DNA of 64,000 bases from Sedimentibacter sp. MB31-C6 (GCF_035934735.1 NZ_CP142396.1:2666001-2730000); one strand, 5' to 3'. Shown: positions 1 to 8,258, numbered from the stretch's first letter. The notes: generated from the sequence alone by a model not told the origin. Numbers and translations: made by a program.

Positions 1-204
1 TTAGAAATGACTATAGAGGAACTTGATTTATCAGTTAGATCTTACAATTGTTTAAAGAGAGCTGGAATAAATACTGTTGAGGAGCTTACATACAAAACAG
101 AGGAAGATATGATGAAAGTAAGAAACCTTGGCAAGAAATCTTTAGATGAAGTTGCAAAGAAACTTGAGGAATTAGGGTTATCTCTAAGAAAAAATGATAA
201 TTAG
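1..204 (+). CDS. rpoA: RNA polymerase alpha subunit, C-terminal domain (5' truncated)
   Basis: This is the last 67 codons of the alpha subunit; the reading frame is open to the window edge, so the gene starts upstream. The piece is the C-terminal domain: the helix around [14 protein letters not shown] and the helix-hairpin-helix around [12 protein letters not shown] are the parts that in this family contact UP-element DNA and activators. It is followed 20 bases later by rplQ, the usual end of the ribosomal protein/RNA polymerase superoperon. Identity rests on direct recognition of the family and on this neighbour. Confidence 0.97.
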   Translation, partial: LEMTIEELDLSVRSYNCLKRAGINTVEELTYKTEEDMMKVRNLGKKSLDEVAKKLEELGLSLRKNDN

Positions 205-224
205 CAGTAAAAGGAGGACTAAGC

Positions 225-566
225 ATGGGTAGTCACAGAAAACTTGGTTTCAAGACTGACCATAGAGTAGCTATGTTGAGAAACATGTCTGCAGACCTAA
301 TTAATAATGGCAGAATTGTTACAACAGTAACAAGAGCTAAAGAAGTAAGAAGAGTTGCAGAAAAAATGATTACTCTTGGTAAAAGAGGAGACCTACATGC
401 AAGACGTCAAGCATTAGCGTATATGTATGACAAAAATGCCGTATATAAGCTATTTGAAGAAGTTGCTCCTAACTACAAGGATAGAAATGGTGGATACACA
501 AGAATTCTAAAATTGGGACCTCGCAAAGGCGATGGAGCAGAAATGGCTATAATTGAATTGGTATAA
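225..566 (+). CDS. rplQ: 50S ribosomal protein L17
   Basis: Encodes 113 residues, the usual short bacterial L17 length. The N-terminus ([20 protein letters not shown]) and the C-terminal [20 protein letters not shown] are diagnostic. L17 binds 23S rRNA near the peptide exit tunnel. It has a good ribosome binding site (AAGGAGGA at 210-217) and is cotranscribed with rpoA. A rho-independent terminator follows at 585-613, so this is probably the last gene of the superoperon. Confidence 0.98.
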   Translation: MGSHRKLGFKTDHRVAMLRNMSADLINNGRIVTTVTRAKEVRRVAEKMITLGKRGDLHARRQALAYMYDKNAVYKLFEEVAPNYKDRNGGYTRILKLGPRKGDGAEMAIIELV

Positions 567-584
567 ATATATTTAAACATAAAT

Positions 585-613
585 GGGTTAAGATTATTCT
601 TAATCCTTTTTGT
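585..613 (+). terminator. Rho-independent terminator after rplQ
   Basis: A 9-bp stem (GGGTTAAGA at 585-593 with TCTTAATCC at 598-606, TTAT loop) is followed by a T-rich run, 19 bases after the rplQ stop. Confidence 0.85.
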
Positions 614-638
614 TTTATATCACCATATAAATTTTGTG

Positions 639-667
639 TTGTAAAACTTCATGAATAATGGTATTAT
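639..667 (+). promoter_or_regulatory. Predicted sigma-A promoter for the ecfA1-ecfA2-ecfT-truA operon
   Basis: TTGTAA at 639-644 and TATTAT at 662-667 are separated by 17 bases. The pair lies between the rplQ terminator and the ecfA1 start, which suggests that the ECF module is transcribed independently of the ribosomal operon. Confidence 0.6.
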
Positions 668-728
668 CATAATTGGCAGGAAATCAATGTATTACATAAT
701 AATATAAAATTATAATAAAGGTGTTATA

Positions 729-1553
729 ATGGAAGATATAATTAATATAGAAAATGTTAAATATAAATATAACAAAGAAGATGTTGTATATGCTGTAGAT
801 GGAGTTTGTTTGAAAGTTAAAAAAGGTGAGTTTACTGCAATTATAGGTCATAATGGTTCTGGTAAATCAACATTGGCTAAACTTATTAACTCCATATTGC
901 TTCCTACAGAAGGTAAAATATATGTTAAAGGTATGGATACCTCAGATGAAAGTAAATTATGGGATATAAGGCAAACTGCAGGGATGGTTTTTCAAAACCC
1001 TGATAATCAGTTAGTTGCAACTATAGTCGAAGAAGATATAGCTTTTGGTCCTGAAAATCAAGGAGTAGAGTCATCAGAAATCAGACGCAGAGTAGATGAT
1101 GCTCTTAACGCAGTGGGAATGTATGAGTTTAGAAAAAGACCTCCACATTTATTATCAGGAGGTCAAAAACAAAGAGTTGCAATTGCAGGTATATTAGCAT
1201 TGAACTCAGATTGTATAATTTTAGATGAGCCAACAGCTATGCTTGATCCATCAGGCAGAGCTGAGGTAATGGATACTTTAAAAAAGCTAAATGAACAAGG
1301 AAAAACAATACTTTTAATAACACATTATATGGATGAGGCAGTAGAAGCTGATAGAGTAGTTATAATGGATAAGGGTAATATAAAACTAGATGGTACACCT
1401 AAAGAAGTTTTTAGAAATATTAGTGAAATAAAAAAATTCGGGTTAGATGTACCTCAAGTTACTGAACTTGCTCAAGAATTAAGTAAAGAAGGGCTTAATA
1501 TACCTTCTGATATAGTTAGTATAGAGGAACTGGTGGATTTATTATGTCAATAA
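729..1553 (+). CDS. ecfA1: Energy-coupling factor transporter ATPase EcfA1
   Basis: A 274-residue ABC ATPase of the CbiO/EcfA type, one of the two cytoplasmic motor subunits of the group II ECF vitamin importer. Visible motifs: Walker [10 protein letters not shown] at residues 40-48, Q-loop at Q89, signature LSGGQ at 142-146, Walker B with catalytic Glu167 in [10 protein letters not shown], and switch His199. It overlaps ecfA2 by 10 bases and is followed by ecfT, the standard Firmicutes order. The shared module serves several substrate-binding S components encoded elsewhere, and queT downstream is one candidate. Confidence 0.96.
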   Translation: MEDIINIENVKYKYNKEDVVYAVDGVCLKVKKGEFTAIIGHNGSGKSTLAKLINSILLPTEGKIYVKGMDTSDESKLWDIRQTAGMVFQNPDNQLVATIVEEDIAFGPENQGVESSEIRRRVDDALNAVGMYEFRKRPPHLLSGGQKQRVAIAGILALNSDCIILDEPTAMLDPSGRAEVMDTLKKLNEQGKTILLITHYMDEAVEADRVVIMDKGNIKLDGTPKEVFRNISEIKKFGLDVPQVTELAQELSKEGLNIPSDIVSIEELVDLLCQ

Positions 1554-2407
1554 AAGCAGAAAATATTAAATATGTATATAGTGAGGGAACACCTTTTAGA
1601 ACATTAGCTTTAGATAATGTTAACTTAGAGATAACAGAAGGAGATTTTTTAGGAATTATTGGACATACAGGTTCTGGGAAATCAACTCTTATACAGTTGT
1701 TTAACGGATTGGAAAAGGCAACTGAAGGAAGAATGTTAGTTAATGGTACAGTAATAGGTGAAGATAAGAAAAAACTAAGTTTTATACGTCAAATAGTAGG
1801 GCTTGTTTTTCAATACCCAGAATATCAGCTTTTTGAAGAAACTGTAGAAAAAGATGTTGCCTTTGGACCAATGAATCTTAATTTATCACAGAATGAAATT
1901 GATATGAGGGTAAAGGAAGCTTTAGAGTTAGTAGGGTTTAATTATGAAAAAATAAAGAATGCTTCTCCTTTTGACTTATCTGGAGGACAAAAAAGAAGAG
2001 TTGCAATTGCTGGTGTATTAGCAATGAAACCTCAATATTTGATATTAGATGAACCTACTGCAGGGTTAGATCCTGCTGGTAGGAATGAAATATTTGCTCA
2101 AATTAAAAAACTCCATGAAAAAGCTAATGTTACTGTAGTATTAGTTTCTCATAGCATGGAGGATATTGCAAAACTTGTAAAAAATGTTGTAGTTTTATAC
2201 AAGGGCAAAATTCATATGCAAGGTACACCAAAAGAAATTTATTCTAGGTCAGAAGAACTTAAAAGAATAGGTCTTGGGGTTCCCCAGATTGCACAAATTG
2301 TAAATGAACTTAGAAAAAGGGGATTCAATATAAAGGCTGACATTCTTTCTATAGATGAAGCAAAGACAGAAATATTAAAGGAAATAAGGAGAAAAAGAAA
2401 TGTTTAA
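1544..2407 (+). CDS. ecfA2: Energy-coupling factor transporter ATPase EcfA2
   Basis: The second, paralogous ABC ATPase (287 residues) of the ECF module. Walker [10 protein letters not shown] is at 40-48, LSGGQ at 145-149, the Walker B Glu at 170 in [11 protein letters not shown], and switch His203. The [15 protein letters not shown] stretch is typical of EcfA2. The start overlaps ecfA1 by 10 bases and the end overlaps ecfT by 8 bases, so translation is likely coupled. It should form a heterodimer with EcfA1 that drives EcfT. Confidence 0.96.
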   Translation: MSIKAENIKYVYSEGTPFRTLALDNVNLEITEGDFLGIIGHTGSGKSTLIQLFNGLEKATEGRMLVNGTVIGEDKKKLSFIRQIVGLVFQYPEYQLFEETVEKDVAFGPMNLNLSQNEIDMRVKEALELVGFNYEKIKNASPFDLSGGQKRRVAIAGVLAMKPQYLILDEPTAGLDPAGRNEIFAQIKKLHEKANVTVVLVSHSMEDIAKLVKNVVVLYKGKIHMQGTPKEIYSRSEELKRIGLGVPQIAQIVNELRKRGFNIKADILSIDEAKTEILKEIRRKRNV

Positions 2408-3197
2408 AAATTTAACAATAGGGCAGCATTATCCCGTTGAATCCCCTGTGCATAACCTTGACCCAAGGGCTAAAATTATTATGACATTCATATTTATAAT
2501 ATCCTTATTTCTAATAGATAGCTTTACTACTTACTTATTTGTTATAGTATTTTTAGCTATAGCAATTAGTATTTCAAAAGTACCTATCAAATTTGTAATA
2601 AAAGGGTTAAGACCTATTTTGTTGATAATCGTAATTACCTTTATTATAAATTTGTTAATGACTCCAGGTAAAATAATATATGAATTTGGCTTTATAAAAA
2701 TTACAGAAGAAGGTCTTAGGCAAGCAGGTTTCATGGCTATAAGACTTACGCTTCTTATTATGGGAACTTCTCTTCTTACACTTACTACATCACCAATTAT
2801 ATTGACTGATGGTATTGAGAGTTTATTAAGTCCTTTTAAGAGATTTGGATTACCAGCTCATGAGTTGGCAATGATGATGACTATAGCCCTTAGATTTATA
2901 CCAACATTAATGGAAGAAACAGAGAAAATTATGAAGGCACAAAAATCTAGAGGTGCTGATTTCGAAAGCGGTAATATTATTAATAGAGCAAAAAATCTTG
3001 TTCCATTATTAGTTCCTTTGTTCATAAGTGCCTTTAGACGAGCCGATGAACTTGCAATGGCAATGGAAGCTAGATGTTATAGAGGTGGGGAAAATAGAAC
3101 CCGCATGAGACAGTTAAAGATAGGAAAGGCAGATGTTGTTGCATCTTTTATTTTTGGAATTTATCTTGCAACAATAATCGTATCAAGAGTATGGTAA
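2400..3197 (+). CDS. ecfT: Energy-coupling factor transporter transmembrane protein EcfT
   Basis: A 265-residue membrane scaffold subunit of the ECF importer. Hydrophobic segments lie at about residues 26-60, 68-87, 107-131 and 245-263. Two cytoplasmic coupling motifs near MKAQKSRGAD and AMEARCYRGG match the paired Ala-Arg-Gly-type signatures that dock into the EcfA ATPases. The ribosome binding site AAGGAG lies inside the end of ecfA2. The stop overlaps the truA start. Confidence 0.95.
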   Translation: MFKNLTIGQHYPVESPVHNLDPRAKIIMTFIFIISLFLIDSFTTYLFVIVFLAIAISISKVPIKFVIKGLRPILLIIVITFIINLLMTPGKIIYEFGFIKITEEGLRQAGFMAIRLTLLIMGTSLLTLTTSPIILTDGIESLLSPFKRFGLPAHELAMMMTIALRFIPTLMEETEKIMKAQKSRGADFESGNIINRAKNLVPLLVPLFISAFRRADELAMAMEARCYRGGENRTRMRQLKIGKADVVASFIFGIYLATIIVSRVW

Positions 3198-3928
3198 GAA
3201 ATTTTAAATTAACTATTGCTTATGAAGGCACAAACTATCATGGATGGCAGAGCCAATTAAATAAGCCTACAATACAAAAAACTATAGAAGAGGCAATTAG
3301 CGTCGTGACTAAACAAAAAATTGATTTAATAGGCTCTGGTCGTACGGATAAAGGTGTTCATGCTCTAGGTCAGGTGGCAAACTTTATTGCGGATACAAAT
3401 ATTGAGGATAATAAAGTTAAAATCGCTATAAATTCTAATTTACCTAAAGATATAAGAATTGTACAATCAGAGGAGGTCTCATTAGACTTTCATTCTAGGT
3501 TTGATGCTCACAATAAAACTTATATATATAACATTTATAACGATAGGGTTAGTAGTCCTTTTTATTCTAATTATTCATACTTTGTTCCATATGTTCTTGA
3601 TTTCAAAATAATGGAAAAAGCTTCTAGGATTTTTGTTGGAACTCATGATTTTAAAGGATTCATGGCTACAGGTTCAGATGTTAAAACTACAGTTAGAACT
3701 ATTTATAAAGCAAATATTGAAAGAGAAGGTAAAATTTTAAGATTTTATATTACTGGAAATGGATTTCTTTATAATATGGTAAGAATAATGGTTGGAACAC
3801 TTATTGATATTGGTAAAGGGAAAAAAGAAATAGAGTGTATTGAAAAAGCATTCAATGAAAAAGACAGATCAATTCTTGGACAGACAGCAAGACCAGAGGG
3901 ATTGTTCTTAAAAGAAGTAAGTTATTAA
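3191..3928 (+). CDS. truA: tRNA pseudouridine(38-40) synthase TruA
   Basis: Encodes 245 residues, the normal bacterial TruA length. It isomerizes uridines 38-40 of tRNA anticodon arms. The catalytic motif GSGRTDKGVHALGQ contains Asp53; the N-terminal AYEGTNYHGWQ and the RVMVGTL-like RIMVGTLIDIG segment are also typical. The ATG overlaps the ecfT stop by 7 bases, as is usual in clostridial ECF operons. Confidence 0.97.
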   Translation: MVRNFKLTIAYEGTNYHGWQSQLNKPTIQKTIEEAISVVTKQKIDLIGSGRTDKGVHALGQVANFIADTNIEDNKVKIAINSNLPKDIRIVQSEEVSLDFHSRFDAHNKTYIYNIYNDRVSSPFYSNYSYFVPYVLDFKIMEKASRIFVGTHDFKGFMATGSDVKTTVRTIYKANIEREGKILRFYITGNGFLYNMVRIMVGTLIDIGKGKKEIECIEKAFNEKDRSILGQTARPEGLFLKEVSY

Positions 3929-3943
3929 AATTGCAAAAAACAC

Positions 3944-3972
3944 TTGACTTTTTAACGTAAGTACTATAAAAT
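3944..3972 (+). promoter_or_regulatory. Predicted sigma-A promoter for rplM-rpsI
   Basis: TTGACT at 3944-3949 and TAAAAT at 3967-3972 are 17 bases apart. The promoter lies just after truA and about 110 bases before rplM, with an L13-type leader in between. Confidence 0.65.
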
Positions 3973-3989
3973 TATTGAGAATGATATGA

Positions 3990-4031
3990 AGAGAAAAACC
4001 GGTCCAATGCCCCGGAGTTAGGTTTTTTCTA
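3990..4031 (+). promoter_or_regulatory. L13 leader-type structured RNA
   Basis: Between the promoter and rplM an AGAAAAACC strand (3992-4000) pairs with GGTTTTTTCT (4021-4030). An inner CCGG/CCGG stem lies around 3999-4015 and a T-run is in the 3' strand. Position and shape fit the autoregulatory L13 leader known upstream of rplM in low-GC Gram-positives, where excess L13 represses its own mRNA. It could also act as an attenuator. The family match was judged by eye, not by a covariance search. Confidence 0.55.
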
Positions 4032-4082
4032 TAGATTATGAAAATTATGAAATATGCAGTAGAATTATAGGAGGGTAATACA

Positions 4083-4511
4083 ATGAAAAGCTTCTTAGCT
4101 AAACCTAATGAAGTTCAAAGGGCATGGTATGTCATTGACGCAGAAGGTAAAACCTTAGGAAGACTTGCAACAGAAGTTGCTAAGCTTTTAAGAGGAAAAC
4201 ATAAAGCAATTTATACACCACATGTTGATACAGGAGACTATGTAATAGTCGTTAATGCTGATAAAGTTGTTTTAACAGGAAAAAAGTTAGATCAAAAATT
4301 CTATAGACATCACTCGCAATATCCAGGTGGTTTAAAGGAAACTCCTTATAGAAACTTGTTCCAAACTAAACCAACTCAACCAGTTTATCTAGCAGTTAAA
4401 GGAATGCTTCCTAAAAACAGTTTGGGAAGACAAATGTTAAAGAAACTAAAGGTTTATGCAGGACCAGAACACAACAATCAGGCTCAAAAGCCTCAAGTAT
4501 ACGAGTTTTAA
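4083..4511 (+). CDS. rplM: 50S ribosomal protein L13
   Basis: A 142-residue L13, an early-assembly 23S-binding protein. Recognised by [20 protein letters not shown] near the N-terminus, the [18 protein letters not shown] segment and the [20 protein letters not shown] motif. The ribosome binding site is GGAGGG at 4070-4075. It forms a two-gene operon with rpsI 17 bases downstream. Confidence 0.98.
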   Translation: MKSFLAKPNEVQRAWYVIDAEGKTLGRLATEVAKLLRGKHKAIYTPHVDTGDYVIVVNADKVVLTGKKLDQKFYRHHSQYPGGLKETPYRNLFQTKPTQPVYLAVKGMLPKNSLGRQMLKKLKVYAGPEHNNQAQKPQVYEF

Positions 4512-4528
4512 TAAAGGAGGACAATTAG

Positions 4529-4918
4529 ATGGATGTACAATACAGAGGTACTGGAAGAAGAAAAAAAGCAATTGCAAGAGTTAGATTAGTTCCAGGTACT
4601 GGTAAAATAAATGTAAATAAAAGAGATTTAGATGATTATTTAATATATGAAACTTTAAGAGTTATAGTTAAAGAACCTTTAATGATAACTGATACACTTG
4701 GTCAATATGATGTATTAGTAAATGTTAAAGGTGGAGGATATACAGGTCAAGCAGGAGCAATTAGACATGGTATATCAAGAGCTTTATTAGAAGTTGATGC
4801 AGAACTTAGACCAATTCTTAAAAAAGCTGGATTCTTAACAAGAGATTCAAGAATGAAAGAAAGAAAGAAATACGGTCTTAAAAAAGCTAGAAAAGCATCT
4901 CAGTTCAGTAAGAGATAA
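4529..4918 (+). CDS. rpsI: 30S ribosomal protein S9
   Basis: A 129-residue S9 with the family's [14 protein letters not shown] start, [19 protein letters not shown] core and basic SKR tail that reaches the ribosomal P site. The ribosome binding site is AAAGGAGG at 4513-4520. The gene ends 30 bases before a strong hairpin at 4949-4981. Confidence 0.98.
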   Translation: MDVQYRGTGRRKKAIARVRLVPGTGKINVNKRDLDDYLIYETLRVIVKEPLMITDTLGQYDVLVNVKGGGYTGQAGAIRHGISRALLEVDAELRPILKKAGFLTRDSRMKERKKYGLKKARKASQFSKR

Positions 4919-4948
4919 TAATTTAAATAAGATAAAGACTTTTTGTAA

Positions 4949-4981
4949 AGACTTTTCGGGAAAAACTTTCCCGAAAAGTCT
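4949..4981. other. Perfect 15-bp hairpin between rpsI and the preQ1 element
   Basis: A 15-base strand at 4949-4963 is exactly complementary to 4967-4981 around a 3-base loop. No T-run follows, so it is not a textbook intrinsic terminator. It may still terminate or protect the rplM-rpsI transcript, or insulate the riboswitch that begins a few bases later. Confidence 0.6.
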
Positions 4982-4989
4982 GAAAAGTC

Positions 4990-5069
4990 AAAGTGTTTTC
5001 TTGGCACCCACTTAAAAAATCAAGTTTTTTTTAGTGACTCCGAGAATACTATTCGAAAGGAGTTTTTTT
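4990..5069 (+). promoter_or_regulatory. preQ1-I type riboswitch with terminator platform, upstream of queT
   Basis: AAGTG (4991-4995) pairs with CACTT (5009-5013) to form a 5-bp P1. The loop contains CTTG (5000-5003), which can pair with CAAG (5021-5024) across an A-tract (5014-5019). This is the compact H-type pseudoknot of the preQ1-I aptamer. Downstream, ACTCC (5037-5041) pairs with GGAGT (5059-5063) and is followed by a T-run, making a terminator that also buries the queT ribosome binding site. CACTTAAAAAA (5009-5019) can instead pair with TTTTTTTTAGTG (5025-5036), a plausible alternative fold. The gene downstream is a queuosine-precursor transporter, which fits the ligand. Confidence 0.75.
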
Positions 5070-5072
5070 ATT

Positions 5073-5579
5073 GTGAAAAAAAATAAAATACAATTTATAA
5101 CACGTACTGCTCTTATAGCAGCATTATATGCAGCATTAACATATGCATTTGCATGGTTGGGCTATGAACAGGTACAATTTAGAGTATCAGAAATACTAGT
5201 ACTGTTTGCTTTTATAGAACCAAAATATGGACTTGGGTTGATATTGGGATGTGTGTTGGCAAATCTACCTAGCCCTTTGGGATTAATTGACATTGTAGTA
5301 GGTTCATTCGCAACTTTAATGGCAATTATGTTTATTGTATCAGTAAGAAAGTTGTTGGGATATAATAAAAAAGCACTTATAATTGCGAGCTTAGGGCCTG
5401 TAATATCAAACGCTATATTGGTAGGTCTAGAGTTAACTTATGTATTTAATACCCCATTTTTGTGGAATGCATTTTATGTAGCGGTAGGCGAGTTAGTAGT
5501 AGTAACAATTATGGGCACAGTAATTGTTAACTCAATTATGAAAAAAGATATTTTAGTTGAAAAGATAATTATGAATTAA
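5073..5579 (+). CDS. queT: QueT family queuosine precursor (preQ1/preQ0) transporter
   Basis: A roughly 168-residue integral membrane protein with five to six hydrophobic segments and the motifs LAALYAALTYAF and RVSEILVLFAFIEPKYGLGLILG of the QueT family, an S component that uses the ECF module. The ECF genes lie 2 kb upstream. The GTG at 5073 is preferred because AAAGGAG lies at 5056-5062; an upstream in-frame GTG at 5034 falls inside the riboswitch terminator stem. Expression is probably switched off by preQ1. Confidence 0.88.
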   Translation: MKKNKIQFITRTALIAALYAALTYAFAWLGYEQVQFRVSEILVLFAFIEPKYGLGLILGCVLANLPSPLGLIDIVVGSFATLMAIMFIVSVRKLLGYNKKALIIASLGPVISNAILVGLELTYVFNTPFLWNAFYVAVGELVVVTIMGTVIVNSIMKKDILVEKIIMN

Positions 5580-5596
5580 CTTAATAAAATATTTAT

Positions 5597-5630
5597 AAAA
5601 AACTTAGAGGAAGTTCTAAGTTTTTTATCT
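5597..5630 (+). terminator. Rho-independent terminator after queT
   Basis: AAAAAACTTAGA (5597-5608) pairs with TCTAAGTTTTTT (5615-5626), ending in a T-run, 17 bases after the queT stop. Confidence 0.85.
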
Positions 5631-5690
5631 TTCAATCTATAATTATATTATGAAGAGTGTTAATATTAATAAAAATAGAATTCAAAAATA

Positions 5691-5719
5691 TTGATTTTTT
5701 TGTCGAAAAGAGTTATAAT
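5691..5719 (+). promoter_or_regulatory. Predicted sigma-A promoter for the SPFH/zinc-ribbon cluster
   Basis: TTGATT at 5691-5696 and a perfect TATAAT at 5714-5719 with 17-base spacing lie about 85 bases upstream of the next gene. Confidence 0.65.
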
Positions 5720-5804
5720 TACATAGCTTTACAAAATTTTGACAATATTACTATTGAAATTAACAAGAGATTACTTAATTTTTTATAAAAAGGATGTGAT
5801 GAAA

Positions 5805-6947
5805 ATGGCTATCATTGACAGAGTTAAATTTGATGGATTAAGTAGAGAATGGTTGGTTTATCGTTATCCTGGCGAATCATTTGTAACTGGAACACAACTT
5901 ATAGTTGGAGAAGGACAGGTTGCTGTATTTGTTAAAGGTGGACAAGCCCTTGATTATTTCACTGCAGGCACTCATACTTTATCGACTAATAACATTCCAT
6001 TATTACAGGCATTTATTAATATACCATTCGGAGGCAAAACTCCTTTTACTGCAGAGGTTTATTTTATAAATAAAACAGCAAAATTGGATATTAACTGGGG
6101 AACAGCTGATCCAATTCAATTGATTGATCCAAAGTATAACATAAAATTAAGGGTTAGAGCATTTGGACAATTTGGTATGAAAGTAGATGATTATAGAGTA
6201 TTTTTGACTGAATTAATTGGATCATTAAATCCTTTAGAAGTAGTAAGTTATGACAAAATGATTAATTATTTTAAAGGATTATTGGTTATGAAAACTAAAG
6301 CCCTTATTGCAAAAAATATTATTAATAATAAAATCTCAGCACTTGAAATATCAGCTTCAATAGATGATATATCAGGTTATTGTAAATCCGACATACGCGA
6401 TGAATTTAGCAGATTTGGATTAAATGTTGTTAATTTCTATATTAAATCTATTAATTTTCCTGATGAAGATTTTGCTGTAATAAATAAGATATTACAAGAT
6501 AAAGCTGCTTTTGATATTATAGGTGATCAAAGATATATTACTAAGAGGTCATTTGATACTATTGAAACTGCGGCAGGTAACGAAAGCGGATTAACTGGAG
6601 CCTTTGTTGGAGCGGGAATGGGATTAGGTTTGGGAGCAAATGTAGGCAACAACTTTGCAGGAGTAGGATCAGTAATAAATACAGAAGCTGCTCAATCCTC
6701 TATAAAAAAATGCACTTGTGGGAGTGAATTTTCAGAAGGTACAGTCTTTTGTTCACAATGCGGAAAAAGATTAGTTCCTGAAAAAATCAAATGTAGCGAT
6801 TGTGGATCACTATTAGATGTAGGTTCTAAGTTTTGCACTAATTGTGGTTTATCTTTAATTAAAAAAATAATATGTCCTGAGTGTGAGTCAGAAAATGAAA
6901 ATAGCGCTAAGTTCTGTCATACATGTGGAAAAAGGTTGGGGGAATAA
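5805..6947 (+). CDS. SPFH domain protein with C-terminal zinc ribbons (YdjI-like)
   Basis: A roughly 380-residue protein whose first 250 residues resemble the bacterial SPFH/Band-7 proteins once labelled virion core protein (B. subtilis YdjI type). A glycine-rich linker follows, then three zinc ribbons built on paired cysteines (CSQCG, CSDCG/CTNCG, CPECE/CHTCG). SPFH proteins scaffold membrane microdomains, and no enzymatic role is evident. The ATG at 5805 is chosen because AAGGATGTGAT (5790-5800) nearly matches the full anti-SD sequence. ATG 5799 is the alternative. It is 3 bases from a membrane protein gene and is followed by a TM2 protein with the same kind of zinc ribbon. Confidence 0.8.
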   Translation: MAIIDRVKFDGLSREWLVYRYPGESFVTGTQLIVGEGQVAVFVKGGQALDYFTAGTHTLSTNNIPLLQAFINIPFGGKTPFTAEVYFINKTAKLDINWGTADPIQLIDPKYNIKLRVRAFGQFGMKVDDYRVFLTELIGSLNPLEVVSYDKMINYFKGLLVMKTKALIAKNIINNKISALEISASIDDISGYCKSDIRDEFSRFGLNVVNFYIKSINFPDEDFAVINKILQDKAAFDIIGDQRYITKRSFDTIETAAGNESGLTGAFVGAGMGLGLGANVGNNFAGVGSVINTEAAQSSIKKCTCGSEFSEGTVFCSQCGKRLVPEKIKCSDCGSLLDVGSKFCTNCGLSLIKKIICPECESENENSAKFCHTCGKRLGE

Positions 6948-6950
6948 TAT

Positions 6951-7664
6951 ATGGAAAACAATAAAATGTTATCATGGATATTTAAAGGTTTTTCATTGTT
7001 GATTATTGATGTTGTAACTATAAAGATAGTATTTTCTATATGGGCAATATTAAATATATCTGTATTTCCTATGGCAATATGTTTTATATTTTTATCCCTA
7101 ATAATACTTAATATTGTTATAGCTTTGTCAAGTCGAATAATTGAAACCTACGGAATGAGTTTATTCATTACTACGTTGAGTTCATCTGTAATTTATTATT
7201 TATTTTCTATGGTTTTTACTGGAATAGTATATATTACGATTACTTCTAAATGGTATTTTATAGTGATGATGTTAGTAACATTGTTTTTTTTCTTACTAAA
7301 TGTTGGATATTTAAATATTAGGAATAATAATAAAGAAAAAGAATATATGACTGATATTAAATTATTAATGATACATACGAATAAATCCTTAGAGCAAAAT
7401 AAAGATATCATAGAAGAAAATGAGTATAATAATCTAAAAAATTCAATTGAGAGAACATTTGAAAGAATAAATTCAAGCACTCCCTTTGGAAGGATATCTG
7501 AAATAAATACGATAAAAAAAGAAAATGAAATTATATATAATATCGAAGAAGTTAATTCTTTGTTAACAGATAGTTCCAACGTAAAAGATTTTAATAGTAT
7601 TAAAAAGATGTTTGATAATATATATAACATGGTTTATGAAAGAGAAAAATTAATAATAAAATAA
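6951..7664 (+). CDS. Membrane protein of unknown function in the SPFH cluster
   Basis: A 237-residue protein not recognised at family level. The first 125 residues contain four or five very hydrophobic segments, followed by a charged, helical cytoplasmic tail rich in Asn, Glu and Lys (about 126-237). It starts 3 bases after the SPFH gene, so it is translated from the same message. The layout resembles the membrane partner in B. subtilis ydj-type operons and some 5-bromo-4-chloroindolyl phosphate hydrolysis-type proteins, but similarity is weak. A role in a membrane-associated stress complex with the SPFH protein is inference. Confidence 0.75.
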   Translation: MENNKMLSWIFKGFSLLIIDVVTIKIVFSIWAILNISVFPMAICFIFLSLIILNIVIALSSRIIETYGMSLFITTLSSSVIYYLFSMVFTGIVYITITSKWYFIVMMLVTLFFFLLNVGYLNIRNNNKEKEYMTDIKLLMIHTNKSLEQNKDIIEENEYNNLKNSIERTFERINSSTPFGRISEINTIKKENEIIYNIEEVNSLLTDSSNVKDFNSIKKMFDNIYNMVYEREKLIIK

Positions 7665-7684
7665 AAATTAAAAGAGGTGTTTTT

Positions 7685-8107
7685 ATGGAAGAGGTAATAG
7701 TTAAGAATTGCTCTCAATGTGGTGCTCCATTAGATGTTAATTTGGAAGCATGCAAATATTGTGGTGAACCGGTTCCTGTTCAACTGAAAAAGAACCAACA
7801 ACAGCAATTTCAAGAACCACCAATAAATCAGCAATCATCAGAATATCAGCAACCACCAGTATATCAGCAATCATATTTTAATCCAAATGTAAAGTCGAAA
7901 AGTAAAGTTACCGCAGGTGTGTTAGCTATTCTACTTGGAGGATTAGGTGTTCATAAGTTTTACTTAGGTAAAATAGGTTTAGGAATATTATACATATTGT
8001 TTTGTTGGACATATGTTCCTGCATTAATAGGTTTAATAGAGGGAATAATTTATTTAACATCTTCTGAGGAAAAATTTTATTATAAGTATGTATTGAAGAA
8101 TAAGTAA
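7685..8107 (+). CDS. TM2 domain protein with N-terminal zinc ribbon
   Basis: A 140-residue protein. A zinc ribbon is formed by Cys9, Cys12, Cys23 and Cys26. A Gln/Pro-rich linker with repeated YQQPP-like units spans about residues 38-66. A TM2 domain follows at about 74-128 with the motif GGLGVHKFYLGKIGLGILY and two membrane helices. The ribosome binding site AAAGAGGTG precedes the ATG. The zinc ribbon echoes those of the SPFH protein two genes upstream, which suggests that the three products work together at the membrane. The exact function is unknown. Confidence 0.85.
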   Translation: MEEVIVKNCSQCGAPLDVNLEACKYCGEPVPVQLKKNQQQQFQEPPINQQSSEYQQPPVYQQSYFNPNVKSKSKVTAGVLAILLGGLGVHKFYLGKIGLGILYILFCWTYVPALIGLIEGIIYLTSSEEKFYYKYVLKNK

Positions 8108-8116
8108 GAACTAGTT

Positions 8117-8145
8117 GTAGGGGATGCATTTTATGCATCCCCTTT
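8117..8145 (+). terminator. Terminator-like palindrome related to the GTAGGGGACGCAT repeat
   Basis: GGGGATGCAT (8120-8129) pairs with ATGCATCCCC (8133-8142), followed by TTTAT. It ends the SPFH cluster. With its GTAGGGG start it belongs to the palindromic family found at 10773, 47633, 50662, 58462 and 58738. Confidence 0.7.
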
Positions 8146-8173
8146 ATGTCATTGCTATGAACAAACTGTGTAT

Positions 8174-8225
8174 TCAATGTCATTCTATAGTCATCTGGGA
8201 GATCCTTCAACTTCGTTCAGGATAA
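8174..8225. repeat. Possible decayed dispersed repeat
   Basis: TGTCATTC, GGGAGATCC and CTTCAACTTCGTTCAGGAT resemble pieces of a small repeat common in clostridial genomes. The stretch abuts the rrn-type repeat fragment at 8226-8258. No coding potential is seen. The assignment is from memory and tentative. Confidence 0.3.
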
Positions 8226-8258
8226 GCGAATGACCTACCATCAATTTCTTTCTCCCTA
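8226..8258 (-). repeat. Fragment of the rrn-associated double-hairpin repeat at the upp stop
   Basis: Read on the minus strand, this segment runs TAGGGAGAAAGAAATTGATG and then GTAGGTCATTCGC, matching the second half of hairpin 1 and the linker of the repeat found throughout the rRNA region (for example 54605-54716). It begins with the TAG stop codon of upp. It is the only copy seen outside the rRNA/tRNA region. Confidence 0.8.

Noticed and set aside
5034-5072. Upstream GTG start for queT adding 13 residues
   Set aside because: It lies in the riboswitch terminator stem; GTG 5073 has AAAGGAG at the right distance.
7196-7630. 144-codon minus-strand frame inside the membrane protein gene
   Set aside because: It is a hydrophobic shadow of the plus-strand gene, with no ribosome binding site or family match.
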